Shown: positions 1-7,476 of the stretch, in pieces
Numbering within the stretch: position 1 is the first letter of the stretch
Layout: each line of letters begins with the position of its first letter
NCBI GenBank assembly: GCA_031291305.1
Contig: JARLJH010000055.1
Span: 1-32,625 of the forward strand
Direction of reading: 5' to 3'
Origin: Rhodoferax sp.
GTDB lineage: Bacteria; Pseudomonadota; Gammaproteobacteria; Burkholderiales; Burkholderiaceae_C
DNA length: 32,625 nt
Program-made: the position numbers and the translations under genes
Notes under the pieces: generated by a model
What the model was told of the DNA's origin: nothing
Seen by the model: only the letters and a program-made list of their open reading frames with translations
The model's database searches: none

Positions 1-364
1 CCTCTGGCGAAAATTTTCGATGGGCGTCAAAGCCTTCAGCGCAAGCAACAACGGTGGTTCCGGGCTGGCGCAAAACCTCGGCGTTCAAGTCGTCAAGGTG
101 TTTGATGCGTTCCCAGCTCAGCATCATCTCGTCCGGCTGACGATATAGGTACATCGTATGGACGATGGGTCCAGCCTCCACGACAATCCCGCTCCCCCAG
201 ATCGCGGAATCGAAGCCGACCACCCGACTCGCCGCCGACATCACAGCCTCCTGGAATGTTTCAGCACTCTCAGAATCACTCAATCGATAGAGATCTAAGA
301 GCAGGTCACCGAGGCTGGCCAACAGCCCTGGCGGGGAGTCATCTCTTGGCAACACGTCATTCAT
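1..364 (-). CDS. LuxR-type transcriptional regulator, amino-terminal part
   Basis: An open frame runs on the minus strand from an ATG at 364 to the window edge without a stop, so the carboxy-terminal part is outside. About 121 residues are visible. The start follows an AGGGGG ribosome binding site. The visible part contains a stretch around residue 55 with GFDSAIWGSG and a later stretch with MYLYRQPDEM and LSWERIKHLD. I recognise these from the sensor-like amino-terminal domain of helix-turn-helix LuxR-type regulators in Burkholderiales. The DNA-binding helix-turn-helix, normally at the carboxy end, is not in the window, so the class rests on the amino-terminal resemblance only. No ligand can be inferred. 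Confidence 0.6.
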   Translation of the reverse strand, partial: MNDVLPRDDSPPGLLASLGDLLLDLYRLSDSESAETFQEAVMSAASRVVGFDSAIWGSGIVVEAGPIVHTMYLYRQPDEMMLSWERIKHLDDLNAEVLRQPGTTVVACAEGFDAHRKFSPE

Positions 365-633
365 GCACACCCCCTAGGTTTCAGGAAAAAAATGATGCAG
401 ATGGGCTATTTCTTGCACCCGCCGTAGCTTCTACGATCAAAGCGCGATGGTTGCATTCTGAGGAGTTTATCTGGCGGCGCAGATTAGTGGAACGCAGGGT
501 CAAACACGCCAGCAGGTTAATGTCTCTGCATAGAACTTTGGGGACATCAATCTCAACCAGACATCCTATTGCGATCACGCCCAAGCTCGAGCTCCCTCCG
601 AGCAGTTCAGAAAAGTCTATTTAGGGAACCCGT

Positions 634-2394
634 ATGCAGCCAGTCCATAACCCTGTCATTGCCCGTGTAAATGTCGACGGACCATCGGTGAGACTCCGCC
701 ATTGGCGCGGCACGCGCACGGTGTTGTTGTGGTTGGCAGCATGCCTTGTTTTGCCACTGTGGGTTGCAGCTTGTGGTGGTAGCGACAGTTCCGCGCCTGC
801 GACACCAATCGCGACCACCATTGGTGCAGCTGGGGGCACTGTCAATGGCCCCGACGCTTCCCAGGTCATCATTCCGGCTGGTGCTCTTACGGCAGACACA
901 GCCATCGCTATTGCCAAACCGAGCACCACCACCCCAAGCTTTCCCCCCCCAAACATCACTGCAGCAGGTGTGGCCTATGAGTTCACGCCCCACGGCACCA
1001 CCTTCGCGCAGCCGGTCACGATTCGTGTGCCCTTTGATCCCACGCTGGTACCCGCCGGGGTCACACCCAAGCTTTATCACGGGCTATCAGACGGCACCTA
1101 TGTTGAAGTGCCTGGGACGACGGTTGACGGGAATTTTCTGGTGGGCAACGTGACCAGTTTCTCGCCGTTTGGGCCAGGTTATCCGACGCCGACGTCGCCA
1201 ACGGGCAACGCGTTGTTGTTTTCAGAACTCAGCGATCAGTGCGCACGTGAATCCTTATCTGGCAATGTCTGGTGCTGGGGTGATCAGGGCGACATTGCCT
1301 ATGGCACAGGTTTGACCGTGGGTACTGATACGGTGAATCCTAACTACGTGACCGTGTTTTCTGAGCCGACGGCGCTGCCGCCGAAGTCGCTGACCAGCAT
1401 TGTCGGCGGCAACGGTTGGGTTTGCGGTTTGGATGTCGTTGACACCTGGTGTATGGGTGGTCCCGGCAGCTACGTCACCAATGCCAGCGGCAACACTGCC
1501 GCCCCACCGCGTCAGTGGATGAAGATTGTCCTGCCGACCGGAGTCGTTTTGACGAATCTCGTGGGTGGTGGCTATTTCGCATGCGGTATTGGCGCGGCGA
1601 ACTCACCTGATCAAACCACGGTGGGGCAGGTCTATTGCTGGGGAAATAATCTGCGCGGCTACCTTGGACGCGGTAATTTGGCTGATGGAAATGTGGTCCT
1701 GCCGATTACCAGCATCTACAAATACGCGACCATGGCTGCGGGTGCCAATTTTGCCTGTGCAGCACGGGTTGGCACCGGCGAAGTGGATTGCTGGGGTGAG
1801 AACGCCTGGGGCCAACTGGCGGCGCACAGCCTCGGTGCCTTTGATATGTCTTCAACTCCGATACCTCGGAACTTGACAGTTGATCCCCGTCAGGGTGCAT
1901 TGATGGCCGCCGACTCGAACGCCTGCGGACTCAAAACCGATGGCACAGCTTATTGCTGGGGTGATAATTTTTACGGCCAGTGGGCAAGCGGTACCGCTGG
2001 GACCGGAAACGCAGGTCAGAACTACCGGGATCCCGGTCTAGTCCCGGGATTCACCTTCAAATCGATCTGGCCTGGGCAGACCATGTGCGGTATTGCCAGC
2101 GACAACTTGACCTATTGCTGGGGCGAGGCTACAGACGGGTCTCTGGGCAATGGTTTGGATCGCACAGCTGACGGCAAGCAAACCACACCCGTGGCGGTAT
2201 CCGGTGGATTCTTGTTTGCTTCCATGTCCAACTTGCAATATGGCGGCAAATGTGCGCGCACCCCCGGCAATGAAGTCTATTGCTGGGGTTCCAACCGCTT
2301 TTACAACCTTGGTCTGGACAGCGCCACTCCGGCAATCTCGAATGTACCGGTCCATATCAAGAACACTTATCTGACACGCCAGGTCCTTCCGTAA
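634..2394 (+). CDS. RCC1-repeat beta-propeller lipoprotein
   Basis: A predicted exported protein of 586 residues. A hydrophobic segment (about 29-46) ends in a lipobox, VAAC, with Cys47 as the lipidated residue, followed by Gly-Gly-Ser. Residues about 55-175 form a domain with AAGGTV and IPAGAL, typical of ZU5-like modules placed before bacterial propellers. From about residue 210 there are seven RCC1-type signatures with a CWG core, near residues 213, 271 (degenerate, CMGG), 333, 384, 439, 493 and 548, several followed by a GQ or LG pair. Seven matches the usual blade count of an RCC1 propeller, so a complete propeller is likely. A cell-surface binding role is inferred; the ligand is unknown. 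The start has a weak AGGGAA site seven bases upstream. Confidence 0.8.
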   Translation: MQPVHNPVIARVNVDGPSVRLRHWRGTRTVLLWLAACLVLPLWVAACGGSDSSAPATPIATTIGAAGGTVNGPDASQVIIPAGALTADTAIAIAKPSTTTPSFPPPNITAAGVAYEFTPHGTTFAQPVTIRVPFDPTLVPAGVTPKLYHGLSDGTYVEVPGTTVDGNFLVGNVTSFSPFGPGYPTPTSPTGNALLFSELSDQCARESLSGNVWCWGDQGDIAYGTGLTVGTDTVNPNYVTVFSEPTALPPKSLTSIVGGNGWVCGLDVVDTWCMGGPGSYVTNASGNTAAPPRQWMKIVLPTGVVLTNLVGGGYFACGIGAANSPDQTTVGQVYCWGNNLRGYLGRGNLADGNVVLPITSIYKYATMAAGANFACAARVGTGEVDCWGENAWGQLAAHSLGAFDMSSTPIPRNLTVDPRQGALMAADSNACGLKTDGTAYCWGDNFYGQWASGTAGTGNAGQNYRDPGLVPGFTFKSIWPGQTMCGIASDNLTYCWGEATDGSLGNGLDRTADGKQTTPVAVSGGFLFASMSNLQYGGKCARTPGNEVYCWGSNRFYNLGLDSATPAISNVPVHIKNTYLTRQVLP

Positions 2395-2481
2395 AAGAGT
2401 CGCATTTGGGATGTGTAACGTGCCTGAATGTGCCGAATTGAACTTCTCTCAAAACAATCTGACATGAAAGTGAGGCTTCCC

Positions 2482-3573
2482 ATGACCCCAATTTCCATGG
2501 CCCGAGGAGTCCTGGCCGCGATCATATTTACTACTTTGGCTTTGATAGGTAATTCTGCTTCAGCCGAAAGAGTAAACATAGTTGCGTTTCACAGTGACAA
2601 ATGCCTTCAGCCGGAAGGCATCCCGGCGGATGGTGTCAGGGTCGTCCAAGCGACCTGCACGGGAGCCGACAACCAGGTCTGGGAAGCCAACACTTTTAAT
2701 GGACGAATGTCGTTCACGATAAATGACAACAAAGGTGGGCCGAATCTCTTTTTGCTGGACGGAAGAAACCTTACCAACTCCGACCCCAGTCAAAGAATCG
2801 CAGTTTTAGGAAAACAGGCAATTGAATATTTACCGCAGGAATGGAACCCCCTTGCCAAGGGAAAAATCAATGGTCGCGATGCCTATTTTTTCTCTGTTGA
2901 CGTTGCTATATCAAATAGTGGGACCAATGCCAGCGGTTGTCTGGATCTGGAGCAAGGGAATCTGGCCGATGGAGCAGTCGTGCTGCTTAAAGATTGCTCA
3001 GCCGGTTATAACCAATATCAGGAGTTTGCATTGGTTCCCGCCGCACCCCTGAAATTTCCGTCCAATGAACCCATCGCTTGCAGTGTGTTCGATGACGGGT
3101 ACAGCAGCCCAGTAGGTCCATCCGGCGCGATTTTCATTTCAGGTCGCAAAGTCAATCAAGAGCAAGGCAAGGCCTGCGTTCCAGGTGGCCAATATGGGCA
3201 GTGCCGCAAATGGTTTGGCCGATGCTTCACCAAGCAGTCTGGCAAGCCCGTCTACTTCAAAGTATTCAACGACGGTCTGTCCAGTCCAACAGGCTTATTT
3301 GATGCCATTTACGTTTCGAAGTCTGGGGGCAAAGCCTGTATTCCTGATGGAACGGTGGCGGGAACGTGTAGAAAATGGTTCGGCGAAGGGCAGACAGAAG
3401 ATGGTCGTCATGTCACGTGTAAGGTATTCGACGACGGCACATCAAACGCAGCGGGACCAAGCCGTGCTATCTACATTCCCGCTCCAATTCCAGGGGGCGG
3501 GACAGCTTGCATCCCGGACGGTACGGGCCGCGGCGCCTGCCGACGGTGGTTTGGACAATGCACCACCGACTAA
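2482..3573 (+). CDS. Secreted ricin-like protein with three Cys-rich repeats
   Basis: From the ATG at 2482 (GTGAGG ribosome binding site just upstream) the protein has 363 residues and a clear signal peptide, about residues 1-28, ending in SASA. An ATG at 2428 is in frame but would put extra polar residues before the signal peptide. Residues about 30-185 resemble a ricin-type beta-trefoil: SDKCLQPEG early and CLDLEQGNLADG late. Then come three tandem repeats, about 198-248, 257-304 and 311-360, each running VFDDG, AIYI, ACIPDGT, G, CRKWFG. The paired Cys suggest disulphides in the periplasm or outside. Carbohydrate binding is inferred from the ricin-like part. The gene follows the propeller lipoprotein by 87 bases and may be co-transcribed. 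I do not recognise a named family for the repeats. Confidence 0.7.
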   Translation: MTPISMARGVLAAIIFTTLALIGNSASAERVNIVAFHSDKCLQPEGIPADGVRVVQATCTGADNQVWEANTFNGRMSFTINDNKGGPNLFLLDGRNLTNSDPSQRIAVLGKQAIEYLPQEWNPLAKGKINGRDAYFFSVDVAISNSGTNASGCLDLEQGNLADGAVVLLKDCSAGYNQYQEFALVPAAPLKFPSNEPIACSVFDDGYSSPVGPSGAIFISGRKVNQEQGKACVPGGQYGQCRKWFGRCFTKQSGKPVYFKVFNDGLSSPTGLFDAIYVSKSGGKACIPDGTVAGTCRKWFGEGQTEDGRHVTCKVFDDGTSNAAGPSRAIYIPAPIPGGGTACIPDGTGRGACRRWFGQCTTD

Positions 3574-4081
3574 TCTAATTTCTTACATCCATCAACTGGC
3601 CCGGTGCCGATGGTGACCGGAGGCAGCTTTCGACAGACATCAGCGTTGCCAAGTCAATGGGTTGCGTGGACATGAGACTTCGACGGACGTAACAAGCATC
3701 AAAAAGAGAGGACTCCAAGCGTCTCTAGGGAGAACGTTGTTGGCAAATCGCTTTTGACGATGAGTATTCCAGACGGTGGCGCATGCGCGCCACACTTTGC
3801 CAGCTGCGTCTGGCCCTCAAGAGTCATCCCCAGTCAAAAAACATGCCTTGCCACACCCAGCTCCCATCGGCAAACCACTGGCTCTCCTCCTGAATTTTGT
3901 CTTCCCGTTCGAGTTCAAAAGACGCAATCCAACGGAACAAAATTTGAAGCCCTTTACGCCTCTAGTCCAGGTGAATCAATTGCATGCAGCTACAAATAGC
4001 GGAGTGGATTGACGGTGTTTGTGAGCATGACAACGGAGGACCAGCTCATCTGCCTGGAAGCGGATTCCTACACTTCACAAA
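3574..4081. other. Intergenic stretch without a convincing gene
   Basis: Two short open frames near 3754-4012 overlap each other, have no clear ribosome binding site and encode low-complexity Pro/Ser-rich sequence, so neither is called. A perfect inverted repeat, GTGGCGC-ATGC-GCGCCAC, lies at 3776-3793; no T-run follows it, so it is not an obvious terminator. Nothing else is visible. Confidence 0.5.
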
Positions 4082-4681
4082 CTAATCATCAAGCCCGAGC
4101 CCCTTCAAAATCCTCGGCACATGTTGGCTCACCCGTGCGGCACGAGTAACCGATTGCTTTGCGCCGGAGAAATGCAGCAAGTAGCCTTTCTGCCGCCCCG
4201 GGGTGAGCGCATGGAAGGCTTCTGCCAGCTTGGGGTCTTCCTCCAGACGCGTCTGGAACTCATCCGGCACGTCGAATTGGGCAATGCTTTTCATTTCAAC
4301 TTTGGCGCCGGATGACTCCACCGCAATCGCTTCGTTGATATAGGCCTTGAGCACCGCCTTTTGACGGTTGATATCTGCCAAAGACTTGAACCTGATTTGC
4401 CTTGCCGCCTGGACATTCTTGGTTTGCTGGATGAGGATGCCTCTCGTGTCCTGAAGCAAGGCACCTTTCATGAAAAGCAACGCGCAATAGTCCTTGAAGC
4501 CATGGATCAAAACCACGTTGTTGCCACCCAAATCGTAGCAAGCCTTCCCCCATTTGAGTTCTTCATTGAGGCCAGACGCAAGGCAAAGTTGACGGAGCGC
4601 TGCCAATTCTGCGGCCCATCGCTTTTCATTGCCAAGCACCTCAGTAACGAGTGGATTCATGTTGTTACGGATTTGATTCAA
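4082..4681 (-). CDS. YdeI/OmpD-associated family protein (DUF1801 plus YdeI tail)
   Basis: A cytoplasmic protein of 199 residues. The first part (about 15-120) matches the DUF1801 fold, with LKWGKACYDLGGNN and LLFMKGALLQD, and the last 50 residues match the YdeI/OmpD-associated tail (PDEFQTRLEEDP, ALTPGRQKGYLLHFSGAK). This two-part arrangement is usual for the family. The biochemical activity is not established. ATG 4681 is taken as start; an in-frame ATG seven codons later (4660) is possible. It ends convergently to no close gene and is divergent from the reductase-like gene at 4827. Confidence 0.8.
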   Translation of the reverse strand: MNQIRNNMNPLVTEVLGNEKRWAAELAALRQLCLASGLNEELKWGKACYDLGGNNVVLIHGFKDYCALLFMKGALLQDTRGILIQQTKNVQAARQIRFKSLADINRQKAVLKAYINEAIAVESSGAKVEMKSIAQFDVPDEFQTRLEEDPKLAEAFHALTPGRQKGYLLHFSGAKQSVTRAARVSQHVPRILKGLGLDD

Positions 4682-4826
4682 ATGGTCTTGGGGTTCAAAC
4701 TGCCTTGGTTCTCACCGCCGTCAATAACCACCGCCCCAGAATGCCCTTCGGCGATGATTATGATGTCCTGACAAGCTCGGTGCACACCGACGCGGCCTTA
4801 TTCCCTGTCCTCAAAGGAAATCGAAT

Positions 4827-5480
4827 ATGCAAAAACTGGTGGTACGCGGCTACGCCTTGTCACTCGACGGTTTTAGCTCTGCGCCGGAGCAGAGTCTGAA
4901 AAATCCGTTCGGCGTGGGGGGACTGACGATCATGGACTGGGCTTTTCAGACCCGCACCTTCAGAACCATGTTCGGACAGGAAGGTGGCAGTACCGGACTT
5001 GATGACCGTTTTCTGGCCAAGGCCATGGACAACATCGGCGCCAATATTTTGGGACGCAACATGTTCGGGCCTGTGCGTGGCCCCTGGACGGATGATGAAT
5101 GGAAAGGCTGGTGGGGCAGCAACCCGCCCTACCATACGCCCGTGTTTGTGGTGACCCACCACGCGCGGGAGTCATTGCCCATGGAAGGCGGCACAACTTT
5201 TCACTTTGTGACTGACGGCATCGAGTCTGCATTGCAACAGGCATTTGCCGCCGCGCAGGGCAAGGATGTGCGCCTGGGCGGCGGCTCAACTCTGGTGCGC
5301 CAGTACTTGAGGGCGGGACTGGTCGATGAGCTGCATCTGGTCATCACGGCCAAATTGCTGGGCGCAGGGGAACGTTTGTTCGACGGCATTGACAACATCG
5401 CACGCGACTATGAATGCGTGGAGCTGATCGCCTCTGAAGCAGTCACCCACGTGCGCCTAGTCAAGAAGAGCCCAGCCTAA
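4827..5480 (+). CDS. Dihydrofolate reductase-like protein (RibD C-terminal domain family)
   Basis: 217 residues, the usual length for single-domain proteins of the RibD carboxy-terminal/dihydrofolate reductase-like family. Visible signatures are the amino-terminal strand ending ALSLDGFSS, ILGRNMFGP in the middle, VTHHAR, and the nucleotide-binding stretch RLGGGSTLVRQYL followed by GLVDELHLVITAKLLG and GERLFDG. These fit an NAD(P)H-binding reductase fold. The substrate is not predictable; such stand-alone genes are not true folate or riboflavin enzymes by default. The start follows an AAAGGAAA ribosome binding site. It stands alone between two divergent or unrelated units. Confidence 0.85.
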   Translation: MQKLVVRGYALSLDGFSSAPEQSLKNPFGVGGLTIMDWAFQTRTFRTMFGQEGGSTGLDDRFLAKAMDNIGANILGRNMFGPVRGPWTDDEWKGWWGSNPPYHTPVFVVTHHARESLPMEGGTTFHFVTDGIESALQQAFAAAQGKDVRLGGGSTLVRQYLRAGLVDELHLVITAKLLGAGERLFDGIDNIARDYECVELIASEAVTHVRLVKKSPA

Positions 5481-5561
5481 ACACGGGACAGCGCATTCAA
5501 CCCAATTTTGATGGAATGACGGCTGCCAAAATTTGCGCCATGTCGCTGCCACAACAAGCCA

Positions 5562-5591
5562 TGTAACCTTTCACCCTCTCACCGGTATAAA
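5562..5591 (+). promoter_or_regulatory. Candidate promoter of the ECF sigma factor operon
   Basis: TGTAACC at 5562-5568 and CGGTATAA at 5583-5590 resemble the -35 and -10 elements of autoregulated ECF promoters. The same region also reads as a sigma-70 -10 (TATAAA, 5586-5591). It lies about 55 bases before the sigma gene. This is pattern recognition only. Confidence 0.35.
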
Positions 5592-5646
5592 GCACAGACA
5601 CTCCCGTCTGTCACCGTAAAGGCTTTATGACCCCGACGATCCGCTT

Positions 5647-6219
5647 TTGGAGCTGGCCTTGAGCATTGAGGCCATTTTGCAGCGCCTGGCCCAGGGTGAG
5701 CAGCGGGCGTTTGCAGAGCTGGTGGACCTGTACCAACGCCCGCTGTTTGGCTTTTTGGGCCGCTTGGGGCTGGGCCAGGCGCACGCCGAAGACATTGCCC
5801 AGGAAACCTTTTTACGCGCCTGGACGCATTGGCCAGAGTTTCAGCCCGAGCGGGCGCAGTTTGCCACCTGGCTGTTCACCATCGCCCGCAACCTGGCCTA
5901 CAACGCGATGCAAAGCGCGCCCCAGCAGCGCGAGGTCACGGGGCAGGAACTGCCCGAGCTGGCGTGCCCGCAATCCGGCCCGGCACAAGCGCTGGACCGC
6001 GCCCAGCAGCAAGCACGACTGCAAAACGCGCTGCGCCAGTTGCCCATGAAAGAGCGCAGCGCGCTGGCCTTGGTGTATGTGCATGAGCTGGGGCTGGCCG
6101 ACGTGGCCCGTATCGAGGGCGACAGCCTGCCCGCCATCAAGACCCGCTTGCACCGGGCTAAACAGCGGCTGCGCGAACTGCTGCAACCCGCCACCCCACC
6201 GGAGACTTTCCATGAATGA
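5647..6219 (+). CDS. ECF-type RNA polymerase sigma-70 factor
   Basis: About 190 residues. Region 2 is clear: LVDLYQRPLFGFLGRLG, EDIAQETFLRAW and WLFTIARNLAYN. Region 4 follows with RNALRQLP-like helices (QNALRQLPMKERSALALVYV) and a recognition helix ending IKTRLHRAKQRLRELL. The frame has no ATG: TAA at 5617 closes it upstream, and TTG at 5647 or 5659 are the only usable starts. An ATG with a good AAAGG site at 5627 is in another frame and meets a stop 11 codons later; one more T in the TTTT run at 5645-5648 would join it to this gene. The stop overlaps the next gene (ATGAATGA), so translation is probably coupled to the small membrane protein, a likely anti-sigma factor. Confidence 0.85.
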   Translation: MELALSIEAILQRLAQGEQRAFAELVDLYQRPLFGFLGRLGLGQAHAEDIAQETFLRAWTHWPEFQPERAQFATWLFTIARNLAYNAMQSAPQQREVTGQELPELACPQSGPAQALDRAQQQARLQNALRQLPMKERSALALVYVHELGLADVARIEGDSLPAIKTRLHRAKQRLRELLQPATPPETFHE

Positions 6220-6460
6220 CGACCTGGACACCTTGTTGCAGGACGCTGGTCTGCAGCCCCCGCCAGCTTTTACCCAGCGGGTGATGCTGGCCATTCACCA
6301 GCGCACGCCTACACCGGCGCCTGCCCGCGTGGTCCACAACCCCTGGCAACGGCTGCGCTGGCTGGCCGCGGCCAGCGGCCTGATCGGCACCGGGCTGCTG
6401 GGTTTGAGCCAACTCGCCAGTTTTGTCTTTGGGCTGTGGATCGCCTCTGCCGCTCTTTGA
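6212..6460 (+). CDS. Small single-pass membrane protein, putative anti-sigma factor
   Basis: 82 residues from ATG 6212, overlapping the sigma factor stop by eight bases. A soluble amino-terminal part begins MNDDLDTLLQDAGLQPPP and includes PPPAFTQRVMLAI, a style often seen at the start of short anti-sigma factors. After a basic stretch (WQRLRWLAA) one hydrophobic segment fills about residues 48-80. Position directly after an ECF sigma gene supports an anti-sigma role, but no zinc-binding or ASD motif is visible, so the function is inferred from context. Confidence 0.65.
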   Translation: MNDDLDTLLQDAGLQPPPAFTQRVMLAIHQRTPTPAPARVVHNPWQRLRWLAAASGLIGTGLLGLSQLASFVFGLWIASAAL

Positions 6461-6494
6461 CACCACCCATGATTTTGAAATGAAGGAATTCACC

Positions 6495-7454
6495 ATGATG
6501 AACGCCACCCTGCCCCCCCGCCGCCCGCTGCTGGCGGCGCTTGCCTCGCTGGTTCTGCCCGGCTTTGGTCAGTTTTACAACGGCGACCTGAACCGTGCCA
6601 TCTGGCTGTTTTTGATCTTTGCGCTGTTGTGCATTCCGGGTGTGGCGCTGGTCGCGCTGTACCTGCCCGATCAGTGGATGCTGCCCACCCTGCTATTGGG
6701 TCTGGCGGCCACGCTGGGGTTGTGGGTGTATGCGGTGGCAGATGCCTGGCGCACGGCACGTCGTCAGCCCAATGTTCCGGCCAAGGGGTGGCAAATCAGC
6801 GGGGTGTACGCGCTGGTGTTTGTGTTGTGCGACCTGCTGACCCTGCCCTTGCTGAGCCTGTATGTGCGGCAACACCAGGTGGAGCCGCTCAGGATTCCGT
6901 CGAGCAGCATGGCACCCAGCGTGCAGGCGGGCGACATGATCTGGGCCGACAAACGCTACAACTGCCCAGGCTGCAAGAGCGGCGTGCACCGGGGCGACAT
7001 TGCCATCTTTGCCTATCCCAACGACCGCAGCGTGCGCTACATCAAACGGGTGATTGGCTTGCCCGGTGACCAGATTGAGCTCAAGGACCGGCAGGTCTGG
7101 GTCAACGGCCAGGCGCTGAGCAGCACCGGGGCCAGCCCGGCCAACGGCGTGGTCACCGAGACGCTGGACGGCCGCCAGTGGCAGGTGCAGTGGGTGGAGC
7201 CGCCCGCCAGTGCCCAACCCGCCGCCAAGTTGCCCCCGATGAACCGTGTCAGCCACGCCCCCGCCCAGACACTGCAACTCACGGTGCCCGACGGTCAGGT
7301 TTTTGTGCTGGGTGACAACCGCCTGGGCAGCGTGGATTCACGCAGTTTTGGCACCGTGCCCATGCAGGACATTCTGGGCCGCGCCCGCCAGGTCTGGTTT
7401 TCTTCAGATGCACACGGGGTGAACTGGTCGCGGCTGGGGCTGGTGTTGCAGTGA
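6495..7454 (+). CDS. lepB: Signal peptidase I with an added membrane domain
   Basis: 319 residues from ATG 6495, preceded by AAGGA eight bases upstream. The catalytic core is complete. The nucleophile is Ser138 in PSSSMAPS and the general base is Lys184 in YIKRVIGLPGD; the conserved GDNRLGSVDSR box is at 273-283. The enzyme removes signal peptides on the periplasmic face of the inner membrane. Before the core, residues about 12-125 hold an LPGFGQFYNGD motif and three to four hydrophobic segments, more than the two of a standard LepB. A Cys pair (NCPGCKSG, about 156-162) sits between nucleophile and base. The gene follows the sigma and putative anti-sigma genes by 34 bases and is likely in their operon, which suggests an accessory peptidase under ECF control rather than the housekeeping copy. 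Confidence 0.9.
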   Translation: MMNATLPPRRPLLAALASLVLPGFGQFYNGDLNRAIWLFLIFALLCIPGVALVALYLPDQWMLPTLLLGLAATLGLWVYAVADAWRTARRQPNVPAKGWQISGVYALVFVLCDLLTLPLLSLYVRQHQVEPLRIPSSSMAPSVQAGDMIWADKRYNCPGCKSGVHRGDIAIFAYPNDRSVRYIKRVIGLPGDQIELKDRQVWVNGQALSSTGASPANGVVTETLDGRQWQVQWVEPPASAQPAAKLPPMNRVSHAPAQTLQLTVPDGQVFVLGDNRLGSVDSRSFGTVPMQDILGRARQVWFSSDAHGVNWSRLGLVLQ

Positions 7455-7476
7455 CCCGCCGTGGCGCGGTAGGTGC

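Noticed and set aside
256-624. Open frame of 122 codons before the RCC1-type gene
   Set aside because: It overlaps the start of the minus-strand LuxR-type gene, has no family features and no ribosome binding site.
3754-4012. Two overlapping frames as small secreted proteins
   Set aside because: Low-complexity sequence, no leader, no ribosome binding site; one IPDG-like stretch is too short to be a fourth repeat of the preceding protein.
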